Part shown: one piece after another, positions 8,649-16,228 of the stretch
Layout: every line of letters begins with the position of its first letter
How positions within the stretch are numbered: the first letter of the stretch is position 1
Assembly: GCF_015560805.1 (NCBI RefSeq)
Contig: NZ_JADMSO010000004.1
Span: 62,001-126,000, forward strand
Length of the DNA: 64,000 bases
Direction: 5' to 3'
DNA from: Mediterraneibacter glycyrrhizinilyticus
GTDB lineage: Bacteria > Bacillota > Clostridia > Lachnospirales > Lachnospiraceae
Made by a program: the position numbers and the translations under genes
Notes under the pieces: generated by a model
What the model was told of the DNA's origin: nothing
What the model saw: only the letters and a program-made list of their open reading frames with translations
The model's database searches: none

Positions 8649-11531
8649 TTGCAGCCGCAGGGAAACGGTTCAAAAGAGGCTCGGATTGTGATTGGAAATT
8701 ACGGAGAGGGGGAACTTCCACGGATTGCCGTAAACGGTAAGATGAAAGATGCACTTTATCTTTGTAATCAGCAATACTGGGAAATCAGCGGCCTGGATAT
8801 CTCCAATACAGTAGAGGGATTTACAATGGTGTCTAATGATGGGATACCGACAGGCAATGTAACGGAACGTCAGGATGACCCGGGCAAACTTCTCGGAGAA
8901 TATCGTGGAATCCATATTGCCGGGCGGGATGTACCCTCGTTGAAAGGTTTTCGTATTCATGATCTGAAAATTCATGACGTAACAGGCGTCGTATCATGGA
9001 TTGGTGATACGGGATTGAGAGATCCGGGAATTATGAATAATGCCGGATTGGATGGGTCAAAGAGAACAGGCGGAATCCTTATTGAATGTTTGAGTCCGAC
9101 GGGAAAACAGGCGACACAATTCAGCGATATTGTGATCGAAGATAATTCATTTATCAATAACTCTTTTGGAGCAGTAACTATAAAACAGTGGAATGGATCC
9201 GGTAATCAGTATGGTGAAAATCCGGGGTGGGCAAACCGAAACGGTTCCGGCGGCGCTCCGGACTATGTAGACGGCAACTGGAAACCGCACAGTAATATCA
9301 TTATTCAAGATAACTATATCAATCAAGGTGCATCGGCATATGCCTGCAATGGAATCTATCTGACAAGCAGTCGGGATTCCCTGATACAGAGGAATGTTCT
9401 GGAGAATATTGGTACTTGCGGAATTGAATTGTATTTTACGGATAACGTAGCAGTTCAGTATAACGAAGTGTCAAATGTTGATAAAAAGGGCGGCGGCGCG
9501 GATGACAATGCGATCGATCCAGATTGGAGATCAACAAACGCATTGATTCAGTATAATTATATTCATGATTGCGGAGAGGGACTGCTTCTTTGTGGAGTAC
9601 AGTATAATTCAGGAGTGATCCGTTACAATTTGATACAGGATTGTAGAAGAAGTTATGTTCACTATTCAATGGGAAGCGGCTATTTCCAGACTTACAATAA
9701 CGTCTTTTACCGCAGTGCAGATGGAAATGGAACGAATAATTTCGATCCTTGGGGCGGTGGAAAAGCATATTTCAACAATGTTTTTTATGATGGAAAGAAG
9801 CGGGGATTTGTATTTAGCGGTGGAACGAGTTTCTCTTATTACAATAATGCATATTATGGAACAAATGCACCAAATAAGGATTCCAATCCGATTATTCTTG
9901 CGGAAGACCAGTTTGAGGGAAGTACTCCGCCTATGGATCGAAAAGGAACGGGTGATACGGGCGTGCTTTTGGAAGCCAATGGATTGAAACCTGAAGCGGG
10001 ATCTCCGCTGATTGCGGCAGGTGTATCTAAGGACGCTAATGGGATCAGCATTGATGAGGGACTGAAATCGCGGGGGGCATATTTTAATTTCACACCTTTA
10101 GATGCAGCAGATACAAATAGTCTGGGAGACTGTATATATATTGAAAGAACAGATTATCCGACGTTTGAGAAAAATGGAACAGAAGCAGTATTTGATACAC
10201 CGAAGACACAGGTTGCAGCGGATAAGGATACTCCGACGATTGGTATGTTTGAAGTACCGTTGGATGAGAACGCAGTGATTTTGCGAGGTGCGGTTTCTGA
10301 TGGAATTAATCCAATGGCAAATGCACAAGTGGAAATCCAAGTGGAGGATGTGACAGTAACTACAACGACAGGTGATTCCGGAACTTATTCTGTTACAGAT
10401 GGTCTGAAATCAGGAGAAGCGGTGATCACTGTAAAAGTAGAGGGCAGAGAAGATGTAAGTATTACCGTACAGCTTGAGGCGGGAAAGGTAAATGAGGGAG
10501 ATGTAAAAGTTCCGCTTGTACCGATGCCGGATGAATATGCGTATGAGATTTTCAATGAGAATTTTGATGATGGGACTTCTGAGAATTTTGCTTTTAATTG
10601 GGGATCTCAGATCACAGACGGAAAACTGATACTTACAAAAGATATGGGAAAAGCTACGGCGGCAGTATATTATTTTAACCCAGTGATCGCAGCACAGAAA
10701 GGTGTGGATTTCAGTTTTGACTACAAGGCGGATCCGGCGAATAAAATGGGACTGGAATTCCGGGATTCTTACGGAAGACTTCTCTTTGCGGTTTGTGCCG
10801 CACCGCAGAAATCAGAATTACGTACATCCACTGCCGGCGAAGCGGTAGACGATGATAAAGCGGCTTCTGCAGCAGAACCGATGTGGAGTCCTGTGAAAAT
10901 GAGTGCAGATAAAACATACACGTTCCGTATACATGCTGATTTTGAAGCAAAGACTGTCGGTTTCCAGTTAAAAGAAAAAGATGGCGATGTGCTGGCACAG
11001 CAGCTGAATATCCCGACGGATGCAGTAAATCTGGCAAAGATGAACGCTTGCAGCTGGTGGGATTCCAAGCCGCAGTACATAGATAATTTCAGATTGACGG
11101 CGCTGGAAGAGACGGTAGAACTTCCTCTGGATGGGAAGACAATATATACATTTGGTGACAGTATTGTTGCCGGACATCAGTACCAGAAAGCCGGATTTGC
11201 AGAGTTTATAGCAGCGGCTGAGGGGATGGAAATTCAGAAGTTTGCTGTGAATGGTGCTACGATAATGGATGCAGGATACGAGGGAGGACAGATTGAAGCG
11301 CAGTTAAGCGGCTCGCCAGAAGAACAGCCGGAATATGTTCTTTTTGACGGAGGAACAAATGATGCGGAGTATTTGGCAAATAATCCGGAAGTGCAGTATG
11401 GTGAAGTACAAGAGTCTGAGAATCAGGATTCTTTTGATACAACAACATTTGCGGGAGCATTTGAAAGTCTCATCTATCAGATGAAACAAAAATATCCAGA
11501 TGCGCGAGCTTGTATATACGGCAGTTCATAA
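8649..11531 (+). CDS. Fragment 2: parallel beta-helix, CarboxypepD_reg-like, LamG-like and first half of SGNH domain
   Basis: The middle open piece, in the same frame as fragment 1 (the frame is open from 8562). Up to about 10,090 it shows the repeated short strands and Asn/Asp-rich turns of a pectate-lyase-like helix (IIIQDNYINQG, SLIQRNVLENIG, ALIQYNYIHDC). Near 10,260-10,500 lies a carboxypeptidase-regulatory-like domain (GAVSDGINPMANAQVEIQV). A second beta-sandwich covers 10,540-11,110. From 11,140 the SGNH hydrolase starts, with the nucleophile motif TFGDSIVAG, the Asn of VNGAT and the GGTND block. The frame ends at a stop 25 bases after the extra base near 11503. There is no ribosome site at 8649, so translation would need readthrough of the TGA. 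Confidence 0.65.
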   Translation: MQPQGNGSKEARIVIGNYGEGELPRIAVNGKMKDALYLCNQQYWEISGLDISNTVEGFTMVSNDGIPTGNVTERQDDPGKLLGEYRGIHIAGRDVPSLKGFRIHDLKIHDVTGVVSWIGDTGLRDPGIMNNAGLDGSKRTGGILIECLSPTGKQATQFSDIVIEDNSFINNSFGAVTIKQWNGSGNQYGENPGWANRNGSGGAPDYVDGNWKPHSNIIIQDNYINQGASAYACNGIYLTSSRDSLIQRNVLENIGTCGIELYFTDNVAVQYNEVSNVDKKGGGADDNAIDPDWRSTNALIQYNYIHDCGEGLLLCGVQYNSGVIRYNLIQDCRRSYVHYSMGSGYFQTYNNVFYRSADGNGTNNFDPWGGGKAYFNNVFYDGKKRGFVFSGGTSFSYYNNAYYGTNAPNKDSNPIILAEDQFEGSTPPMDRKGTGDTGVLLEANGLKPEAGSPLIAAGVSKDANGISIDEGLKSRGAYFNFTPLDAADTNSLGDCIYIERTDYPTFEKNGTEAVFDTPKTQVAADKDTPTIGMFEVPLDENAVILRGAVSDGINPMANAQVEIQVEDVTVTTTTGDSGTYSVTDGLKSGEAVITVKVEGREDVSITVQLEAGKVNEGDVKVPLVPMPDEYAYEIFNENFDDGTSENFAFNWGSQITDGKLILTKDMGKATAAVYYFNPVIAAQKGVDFSFDYKADPANKMGLEFRDSYGRLLFAVCAAPQKSELRTSTAGEAVDDDKAASAAEPMWSPVKMSADKTYTFRIHADFEAKTVGFQLKEKDGDVLAQQLNIPTDAVNLAKMNACSWWDSKPQYIDNFRLTALEETVELPLDGKTIYTFGDSIVAGHQYQKAGFAEFIAAAEGMEIQKFAVNGATIMDAGYEGGQIEAQLSGSPEEQPEYVLFDGGTNDAEYLANNPEVQYGEVQESENQDSFDTTTFAGAFESLIYQMKQKYPDARACIYGSS

Positions 11532-11799
11532 GTTGGGAAGCCGGGACAATGATGTACAGGAAAAATTCCGTGCAATTGAACTTGCGATTTGCAGGAAATA
11601 TGGTGTGGCTGTCGCGGATGTGTATGGACAGACCGACTTGGATACAAATGATGTCAATAAGAAAAATGATTATACATTTGACAGTCTCGGGGCAAACGGT
11701 CTTCCGGGAAATAACGGTTCAGGAACTCATCCGAATTTGAAAGCGATTGAAGAATTTTATGTTCCGGTAGTGACAGAAGCATCCATTCCAAAATTTTAA
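11500..11799 (+). CDS. Fragment 3: C-terminal half of the SGNH hydrolase domain
   Basis: The last piece, in a different frame from fragment 2. From LVYTAVHKLGSRDNDVQ it continues the SGNH fold, and it ends with the catalytic-His block GSGTHPNLKAIEEFYVPVV. The Asp usually found three residues before that His is Ser here, so activity might be weak even in an intact protein. There is no ribosome site or promoter, so it is a gene remnant unless a frameshift joins it to fragment 2. Confidence 0.6.
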   Translation: MRELVYTAVHKLGSRDNDVQEKFRAIELAICRKYGVAVADVYGQTDLDTNDVNKKNDYTFDSLGANGLPGNNGSGTHPNLKAIEEFYVPVVTEASIPKF

Positions 11800-11840
11800 A
11801 CGGAAGGGATTTTTGTTGATTACTTTACGTTTAAATAACA

Positions 11841-11865
11841 AAAAACCCTTGAAAAATCAAGGGTT
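11841..11865 (-). terminator. Terminator after tRNA-Leu
   Basis: AACCCTTGA and TCAAGGGTT form a perfect 9-bp stem with a 4-nt loop. On the minus strand it is followed by TTTTTT, immediately after the tRNA. It also lies about 45 bp beyond the stop of the beta-helix gene and could act in that direction. Confidence 0.8.
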
Positions 11866-11870
11866 CCGAA

Positions 11871-11954
11871 TGCGGAAGATGGGACTTGAACCCACACAGC
11901 TCGAAAGCTACAAGATCCTTAGTCTTGCTCGTCTGCCAGTTCCGACACTTCCGC
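11871..11954 (-). tRNA. tRNA-Leu, anticodon AAG
   Basis: Read on the minus strand this 84-nt sequence folds as a class II tRNA. The acceptor stem is GCGGAAG/CTTCCGC with discriminator A, the anticodon stem CAAGA/TCTTG encloses the loop CTAAGGA, the long variable arm is AGCT-TTCG-AGCT, and the T arm carries TTCAAGT. The anticodon AAG (A34, normally edited to inosine) reads CUN leucine codons. The long variable arm fits Leu. The 3' CCA is not encoded. Confidence 0.93.
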
Positions 11955-12000
11955 ATGTTCCAGCGCTTGCTTTTTTGTTGTCCCGCGCGGCACAAGTAGT

Positions 12001-12029
12001 ATAATACTACCACTTCGTAGAAATGTCAA
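12001..12029 (-). promoter_or_regulatory. Promoter of tRNA-Leu
   Basis: On the minus strand TTGACA (12029-12024) and TATTAT (12006-12001) are 17 bp apart, about 45 bp before the tRNA. It is a strong consensus promoter, as expected for a tRNA gene. Confidence 0.75.
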
Positions 12030-12048
12030 CACTTTTTTATAACTTTTT

Positions 12049-12774
12049 TTAAAAATTTTTTCTGTACGCTGCTGCAGTGATACCGGTGTGTTTTTTAAAC
12101 GACTGGGAAAAGTAGTTTGCAGACGAAAATCCGGTCATATGAGCGATATGGGTAATGCTGTAATCTGTATTTTTCAAAAGCTCTTTGCTGTTTAAGATAC
12201 GCCGTTCCAACAGATAATTGATCGGGGCAACTCCGTAAGACTTTGAAAAAATATGGGACAGGTAATATTTGTTCAGATGAGAGAGCGCGACCAGATCATC
12301 CAGAGTCACTTCTTCGCTGTAATGATGATCGATGTAATCTTTGATCTGTGCGCATTCGCCGGAAATATCAGGGACACTTCCGGCGGAAAACTGGCTGTTT
12401 GTCACCCGTCCGATTTTCAGAAGAAATGCGTTCAGCAAATACTGGCATATTTGTTCAGATGCCGGTTCGTGGCGGTGCGCCTCAGCCAGGATCATTTTGA
12501 GGAGCGGCAGTATATCCGCCTGATCGGAATGAAGACGGGTGATCTGACATCCGTTTTGGGAAAGGGCGGTATCCTCAGAGTCTTGCCCGGAGTGATCCGG
12601 AAAATCAAACAACAGATCATCGATTCCGAGTGCAATATAAGAAAGCGGATGTTTATCCGATGATTTTTCTGTATGACGGATGTTCGGGTTGATCTGGACA
12701 AGCATATCTTTTTCGGAAGAAGCCGGTACGGCAGAGCGTTTCTTTTGAAGCGGAAAAAGAACAGGAGGATTCAA
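12049..12774 (-). CDS. AraC family regulator lacking its N-terminal cupin half
   Basis: The C-terminal 100 residues are a normal AraC/XylS double helix-turn-helix (IKDYIDHHYSEEVTLDDLVALS through GFSSANYFSQSFKKHTGITAAAYRKNF). Full-length relatives have a cupin sensor of about 60-70 residues before the segment INPNIRHTEKSS; here that segment begins at residue 28 and the residues before it (NPPVLFPLQKKRSAVPASSEKD) do not look like cupin. The only start is a TTG at 12774, four bases from the lnpA start on the other strand, so the lnpA ribosome site lies inside this gene. I infer that a deletion removed its 5' end together with the shared promoter region. It may be inactive, or it may be a constitutive form without ligand control. 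Confidence 0.7.
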   Translation of the reverse strand: MNPPVLFPLQKKRSAVPASSEKDMLVQINPNIRHTEKSSDKHPLSYIALGIDDLLFDFPDHSGQDSEDTALSQNGCQITRLHSDQADILPLLKMILAEAHRHEPASEQICQYLLNAFLLKIGRVTNSQFSAGSVPDISGECAQIKDYIDHHYSEEVTLDDLVALSHLNKYYLSHIFSKSYGVAPINYLLERRILNSKELLKNTDYSITHIAHMTGFSSANYFSQSFKKHTGITAAAYRKNF

Positions 12775-12778
12775 AAAG

Positions 12779-14944
12779 ATGGGGAAAAACGGAACGATCG
12801 GAAGAGTGACGATACCGACTGACCTGGATGTGATCCGGGAGACAAAAGAATTGATCGAGCGATGGGGAGCGGATGCGATCCGTGACTGTGGCGGAACAGA
12901 GTATCCGGATGAATTAAAAGAAGAAGACGCAAAAGTTTATGCGACTTATTACACGACCAGAAAGGATAATGAATGGGCAAAAGCAAATCTCGATGAAGTG
13001 CAGCAAATGTACATTATGACAGATTTCTACACCGCCGAGAGCGATTCTCTTTCCATTCATCTGATGGATCATCTTTACCCGGATATGCTTCAGGTAAACA
13101 CGAGAGACGACATCGAAAGATGGTGGGAAGTGATCGACCGGACAACCGGAGAGGTCGTACCTTATGGAACATGGCAGTATGACGCTAAGAGCGGGGATGT
13201 CATGATCCATCCGGCAAAGGCATTTCATGAATATACGGTAAGTTTTCTTGCATATATCATGTGGGATCCGGTTCATATGTACAATGCCGTGACAAACGGA
13301 TGGAAAGACGTGGAGAAGCAGATCACGTTTGACGTGCGTCAGCCGAAGACACATGCGTATTCCATGCAGCGGCTGCGGGATTATCTGGAAAGCCATCCAT
13401 ATGTGGATGTTGTGCGTTATACGACGTTTTTCCATCAGTTTACACTGATCTTTGATGAAATGGCCCGGGAAAAATATGTGGACTGGTATGGGTATAGTGC
13501 ATCGGTAAGTCCGTATATTCTGGAGCAGTTTGAGAAAGAAGTCGGATATAAATTCCGTCCGGAATTTATCATCGATCAGGGATATATGAATAATACATAC
13601 CGGATCCCATCCAAAGAATTTCAGGATTTTCAGGCATTTCAGAGACGTGAGGTTGCAAAACTGGCAAAAGAGATGGTGGACATTACGCATGAATACGGCA
13701 AAGAAGCGATGATGTTCCTGAGAGACCACTGGATCGGTACAGAGCCGTTTATGGATGAATTTAAGACGATCGGACTGGATGCGGTTGTGGGAAGTGTCGG
13801 AAACGGCGCAACACTTCGGTTGATCAGTGACATCAAAGGGGTGGAATATACGGAGGGACGTCTTCTTCCTTATTTCTTCCCGGATGTATTCCATGAAAAC
13901 GGAGATCCGGTGAAAGAGGCAAAGATCAACTGGGTGACTGCACGACGTGCGATTTTGAGAAGTCCGATCGACCGGATCGGATATGGCGGATATCTGAAAC
14001 TGGCGTTGAAGTTTCCGGAATTTATTGATTATGTGGAAAGTGTGTGCGATGAATTCCGTCTGCTTTATGAGAATATCAAAGGAACGACGCCGTACTGTGT
14101 GAAAAAAGTAGCAGTATTGAACTGCTGGGGCAAAATGCGCGCATGGGGAAATCATATGGTGCATCATGCGATTTATTATAAGCAGAATTACTCTTACGCC
14201 GGAATTATCGAGGCGCTCAGCGGAGCTCCGTTTGATGTGAAATTCATCAGCTTTGACGATATCCGCAAAGATGCGTCGATTCTTGATGATATCGATGTGA
14301 TCCTCAATGTAGGAGATGCGGACACCGCATATACTGGCGGGGAAAACTGGATGGATCCGGCAGTTGTGGAAGCCGTGCGCGGATTTGTGCACCGAGGCGG
14401 CGGTCTGATTGGTGTCGGTGAGCCGACCGCACATCAGTGGCAGGGAAGATTTATCCAACTGGCAGATGTGTTCGGTGTGGAATGTGAGAACGGATTTAAT
14501 CTGAATAAAGATAAATATAACTGGGAAGAGCATCCTCATTTTATCATGGAAGACTGCAGCGGAGAGATCGACTTCGGAGAGGGCAAAAAAAATATGTATG
14601 CGTTGGACGGAACAGAGATCCTTGTGCAGAAAGACCACGAAGTACAGATGGCAGTCCGTACATTCGGAAAGGGAAGAAGTGTGTATATCAGCGGTCTTCC
14701 GTACAGCTTTGAGAACAGCCGTCTTTTGTACCGTGCGGTGATCTGGGCTTCCGGAGACGAGGAGAATCTGAAGAAATGGTTCAGCACCAATTATAATGTG
14801 GAAGTGCACGCATATGTGAAAAACGGCAAATACTGTGTAGTCAACAATACATACGAGCCGCAGGATACAACCGTTTACCGTGGAGACGGAACAAGTTTCG
14901 ACGTACATATGGAAGCCAACGCGATCCACTGGTATGAGATCTAG
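12779..14944 (+). CDS. lnpA: 1,3-beta-galactosyl-N-acetylhexosamine phosphorylase (GH112)
   Basis: This enzyme splits galacto-N-biose (from mucin O-glycans) or lacto-N-biose (from milk glycans) with phosphate into galactose 1-phosphate and N-acetylhexosamine. It is cytosolic and has no signal peptide. The 721 residues match the family length. The typical start GRVTIPTDLDV, the phosphorylase barrel core and the motif FLRDHWIGTEP are present; Asp316 in that motif is probably the general acid. A Rossmann-like central domain (VIDYVES to GGGLIGVGEPTA) and a C-terminal beta domain follow. AGGAGG lies 8-9 nt upstream. lnpB follows after 11 bp. No sugar transporter, galT or galE lies beside it, unlike the bifidobacterial lnp cluster. 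I see no clear promoter in front of it. Confidence 0.95.
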   Translation: MGKNGTIGRVTIPTDLDVIRETKELIERWGADAIRDCGGTEYPDELKEEDAKVYATYYTTRKDNEWAKANLDEVQQMYIMTDFYTAESDSLSIHLMDHLYPDMLQVNTRDDIERWWEVIDRTTGEVVPYGTWQYDAKSGDVMIHPAKAFHEYTVSFLAYIMWDPVHMYNAVTNGWKDVEKQITFDVRQPKTHAYSMQRLRDYLESHPYVDVVRYTTFFHQFTLIFDEMAREKYVDWYGYSASVSPYILEQFEKEVGYKFRPEFIIDQGYMNNTYRIPSKEFQDFQAFQRREVAKLAKEMVDITHEYGKEAMMFLRDHWIGTEPFMDEFKTIGLDAVVGSVGNGATLRLISDIKGVEYTEGRLLPYFFPDVFHENGDPVKEAKINWVTARRAILRSPIDRIGYGGYLKLALKFPEFIDYVESVCDEFRLLYENIKGTTPYCVKKVAVLNCWGKMRAWGNHMVHHAIYYKQNYSYAGIIEALSGAPFDVKFISFDDIRKDASILDDIDVILNVGDADTAYTGGENWMDPAVVEAVRGFVHRGGGLIGVGEPTAHQWQGRFIQLADVFGVECENGFNLNKDKYNWEEHPHFIMEDCSGEIDFGEGKKNMYALDGTEILVQKDHEVQMAVRTFGKGRSVYISGLPYSFENSRLLYRAVIWASGDEENLKKWFSTNYNVEVHAYVKNGKYCVVNNTYEPQDTTVYRGDGTSFDVHMEANAIHWYEI

Positions 14945-14955
14945 GAGGTCATAAG

Positions 14956-16062
14956 ATGAGTGTAACAGAAAAACAGCTTCAGGAAGTGCTGACGGGGTTT
15001 GAATTTCCGGGAACACCGGTGCTTCAGGGAGTATATGGGAACGGACATATCAATCATACATACCTGCTCCATGTGATGGGAGAGAATGGAAATAAAAAAA
15101 GAATGATCCTGCAGCAAATGAACCGTTCTGTGTTTAAAAAGCCGGTGGAAGTTATGGAAAATATTATGGGGGTGACTTCCCATCTGCGCAGAAAGATCGT
15201 TGAGAACGGCGGAGATCCGGAACGTGAGACACTGAACGTCCTTTTGGCGAAAGACGGGAAACCATATTATGTAGATTCCTGTGGAGAGTACTGGCGGATC
15301 TATCATTTTATCGAAGGGGCATCTTGTTACGATCAGGTGGAAAGCGAGGAAGATTTCTATCAAAGCGCCCTTTCTTTTGGAAATTTCCAGTGTCTGCTCT
15401 CGGATTATCCTGCGGAAACGCTTCATGAAACGATTCCGGGATTTCATGATACAAAACAGCGGTTTGCAAACTTTAAACGTGCTGTGGAAGCAGATGTGAT
15501 GGGACGGACAAAAGCGGTAGAACGGGAAATTGAATTTGTTCTGGCACGGGAGCGGGATGCGGCTGTGCTCGGAAATCTGTTGGCGGCAGGTGATCTGTCG
15601 CTGCGTGTGACGCACAATGATACAAAGCTGAACAATATCATGATCGACGATGCGACAAGACAGGGAATCTGCGTGATCGATCTGGATACGGTCATGCCGG
15701 GACTTTCGGTCAACGATTTTGGCGATTCGATCCGTTTCGGCGCAAGCACGGCGGCGGAAGATGAAATCGATCTGGGAAAAGTAAGCTGCAGTATGCGTTT
15801 ATTTGAAGTATATAACAACGGATTCCAGAAAGGATGCAGAGGACGTCTTACCGATACGGAGATCGAGATGCTGCCGATGGGAGCGAAGATCATGACGTAT
15901 GAGTGCGGTATGCGTTTTCTGACAGATTATCTGGAGGGAGATCATTACTTCCAGATCCACAGAGAAGCTCACAATCTGGATCGCGCGAGAACGCAGTTCA
16001 AACTGGTGGCGGACATGGAACAGAAATGGGATACCATGATGAAAATTGTAAAAAATAAATAA
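14956..16062 (+). CDS. lnpB: N-acetylhexosamine 1-kinase
   Basis: A 368-residue kinase of the aminoglycoside-phosphotransferase/choline-kinase fold, matching NahK. It phosphorylates GlcNAc or GalNAc at C1 with ATP, the step after LnpA in the Leloir-like route for lacto-N-biose and galacto-N-biose. The catalytic loop THNDTKLNNIMID (about residues 217-229) and the magnesium-binding VIDLDTVMPG are both intact. The overlap of function and the 11-bp spacing after lnpA show an operon. Behind it, AAACAATAAAGAAACGTTGTTTT at 16065-16087 could form a weak hairpin, so termination is uncertain. Confidence 0.93.
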   Translation: MSVTEKQLQEVLTGFEFPGTPVLQGVYGNGHINHTYLLHVMGENGNKKRMILQQMNRSVFKKPVEVMENIMGVTSHLRRKIVENGGDPERETLNVLLAKDGKPYYVDSCGEYWRIYHFIEGASCYDQVESEEDFYQSALSFGNFQCLLSDYPAETLHETIPGFHDTKQRFANFKRAVEADVMGRTKAVEREIEFVLARERDAAVLGNLLAAGDLSLRVTHNDTKLNNIMIDDATRQGICVIDLDTVMPGLSVNDFGDSIRFGASTAAEDEIDLGKVSCSMRLFEVYNNGFQKGCRGRLTDTEIEMLPMGAKIMTYECGMRFLTDYLEGDHYFQIHREAHNLDRARTQFKLVADMEQKWDTMMKIVKNK

Positions 16063-16162
16063 AAAACAATAAAGAAACGTTGTTTTCAGGAGAAGAAAAA
16101 GGTGGGAAAAGCTGTCTGGCATAAATTTCTCATCTTTTTCTTTATCTTTTGGATCATACTTC

Positions 16163-16190
16163 TTGTATCAAAAACCGAAAGATGTATAAT
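16163..16190 (+). promoter_or_regulatory. Promoter of the PPK2 gene
   Basis: TTGTAT at 16163-16168 and a perfect TATAAT at 16185-16190 are 16 bp apart. The gene starts 39 bp downstream, after GGAGG. Confidence 0.6.
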
Positions 16191-16228
16191 CATAACAAAT
16201 AAGACCGGATGACAGGAGGGAAGAACGG

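Larger units (their letters stand above)
7758..11799 (+). pseudogene. Large secreted beta-helix/SGNH hydrolase protein, broken by a TGA and a frameshift
   Basis: Read as one gene this would encode about 1,346 residues: a signal peptide, a laminin-G-like domain, a right-handed parallel beta-helix, a carboxypeptidase-regulatory-like fold, a second laminin-G-like domain and a C-terminal SGNH/GDSL esterase. Two lesions break it. Codon 268 (8559-8561) is TGA where related proteins have Trp (ETA-W-QTVERVN), so a single G-to-A change explains it, and the same frame stays open on the far side. Near 11502-11505 there is one extra base (GCGC for one Ala codon), after which the frame continues as ELVYTAVHKLGSRD. 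It would have acted outside the cell on a polysaccharide, perhaps de-esterifying it. It may be a true decay product, or one or both lesions may be sequence error. Confidence 0.8.

Noticed and set aside
12914-15016. Open frame of 700 codons on the minus strand opposite lnpA
   Set aside because: The product is rich in His, Ile, Phe and Cys with no domain, and lnpA on the other strand is certain.
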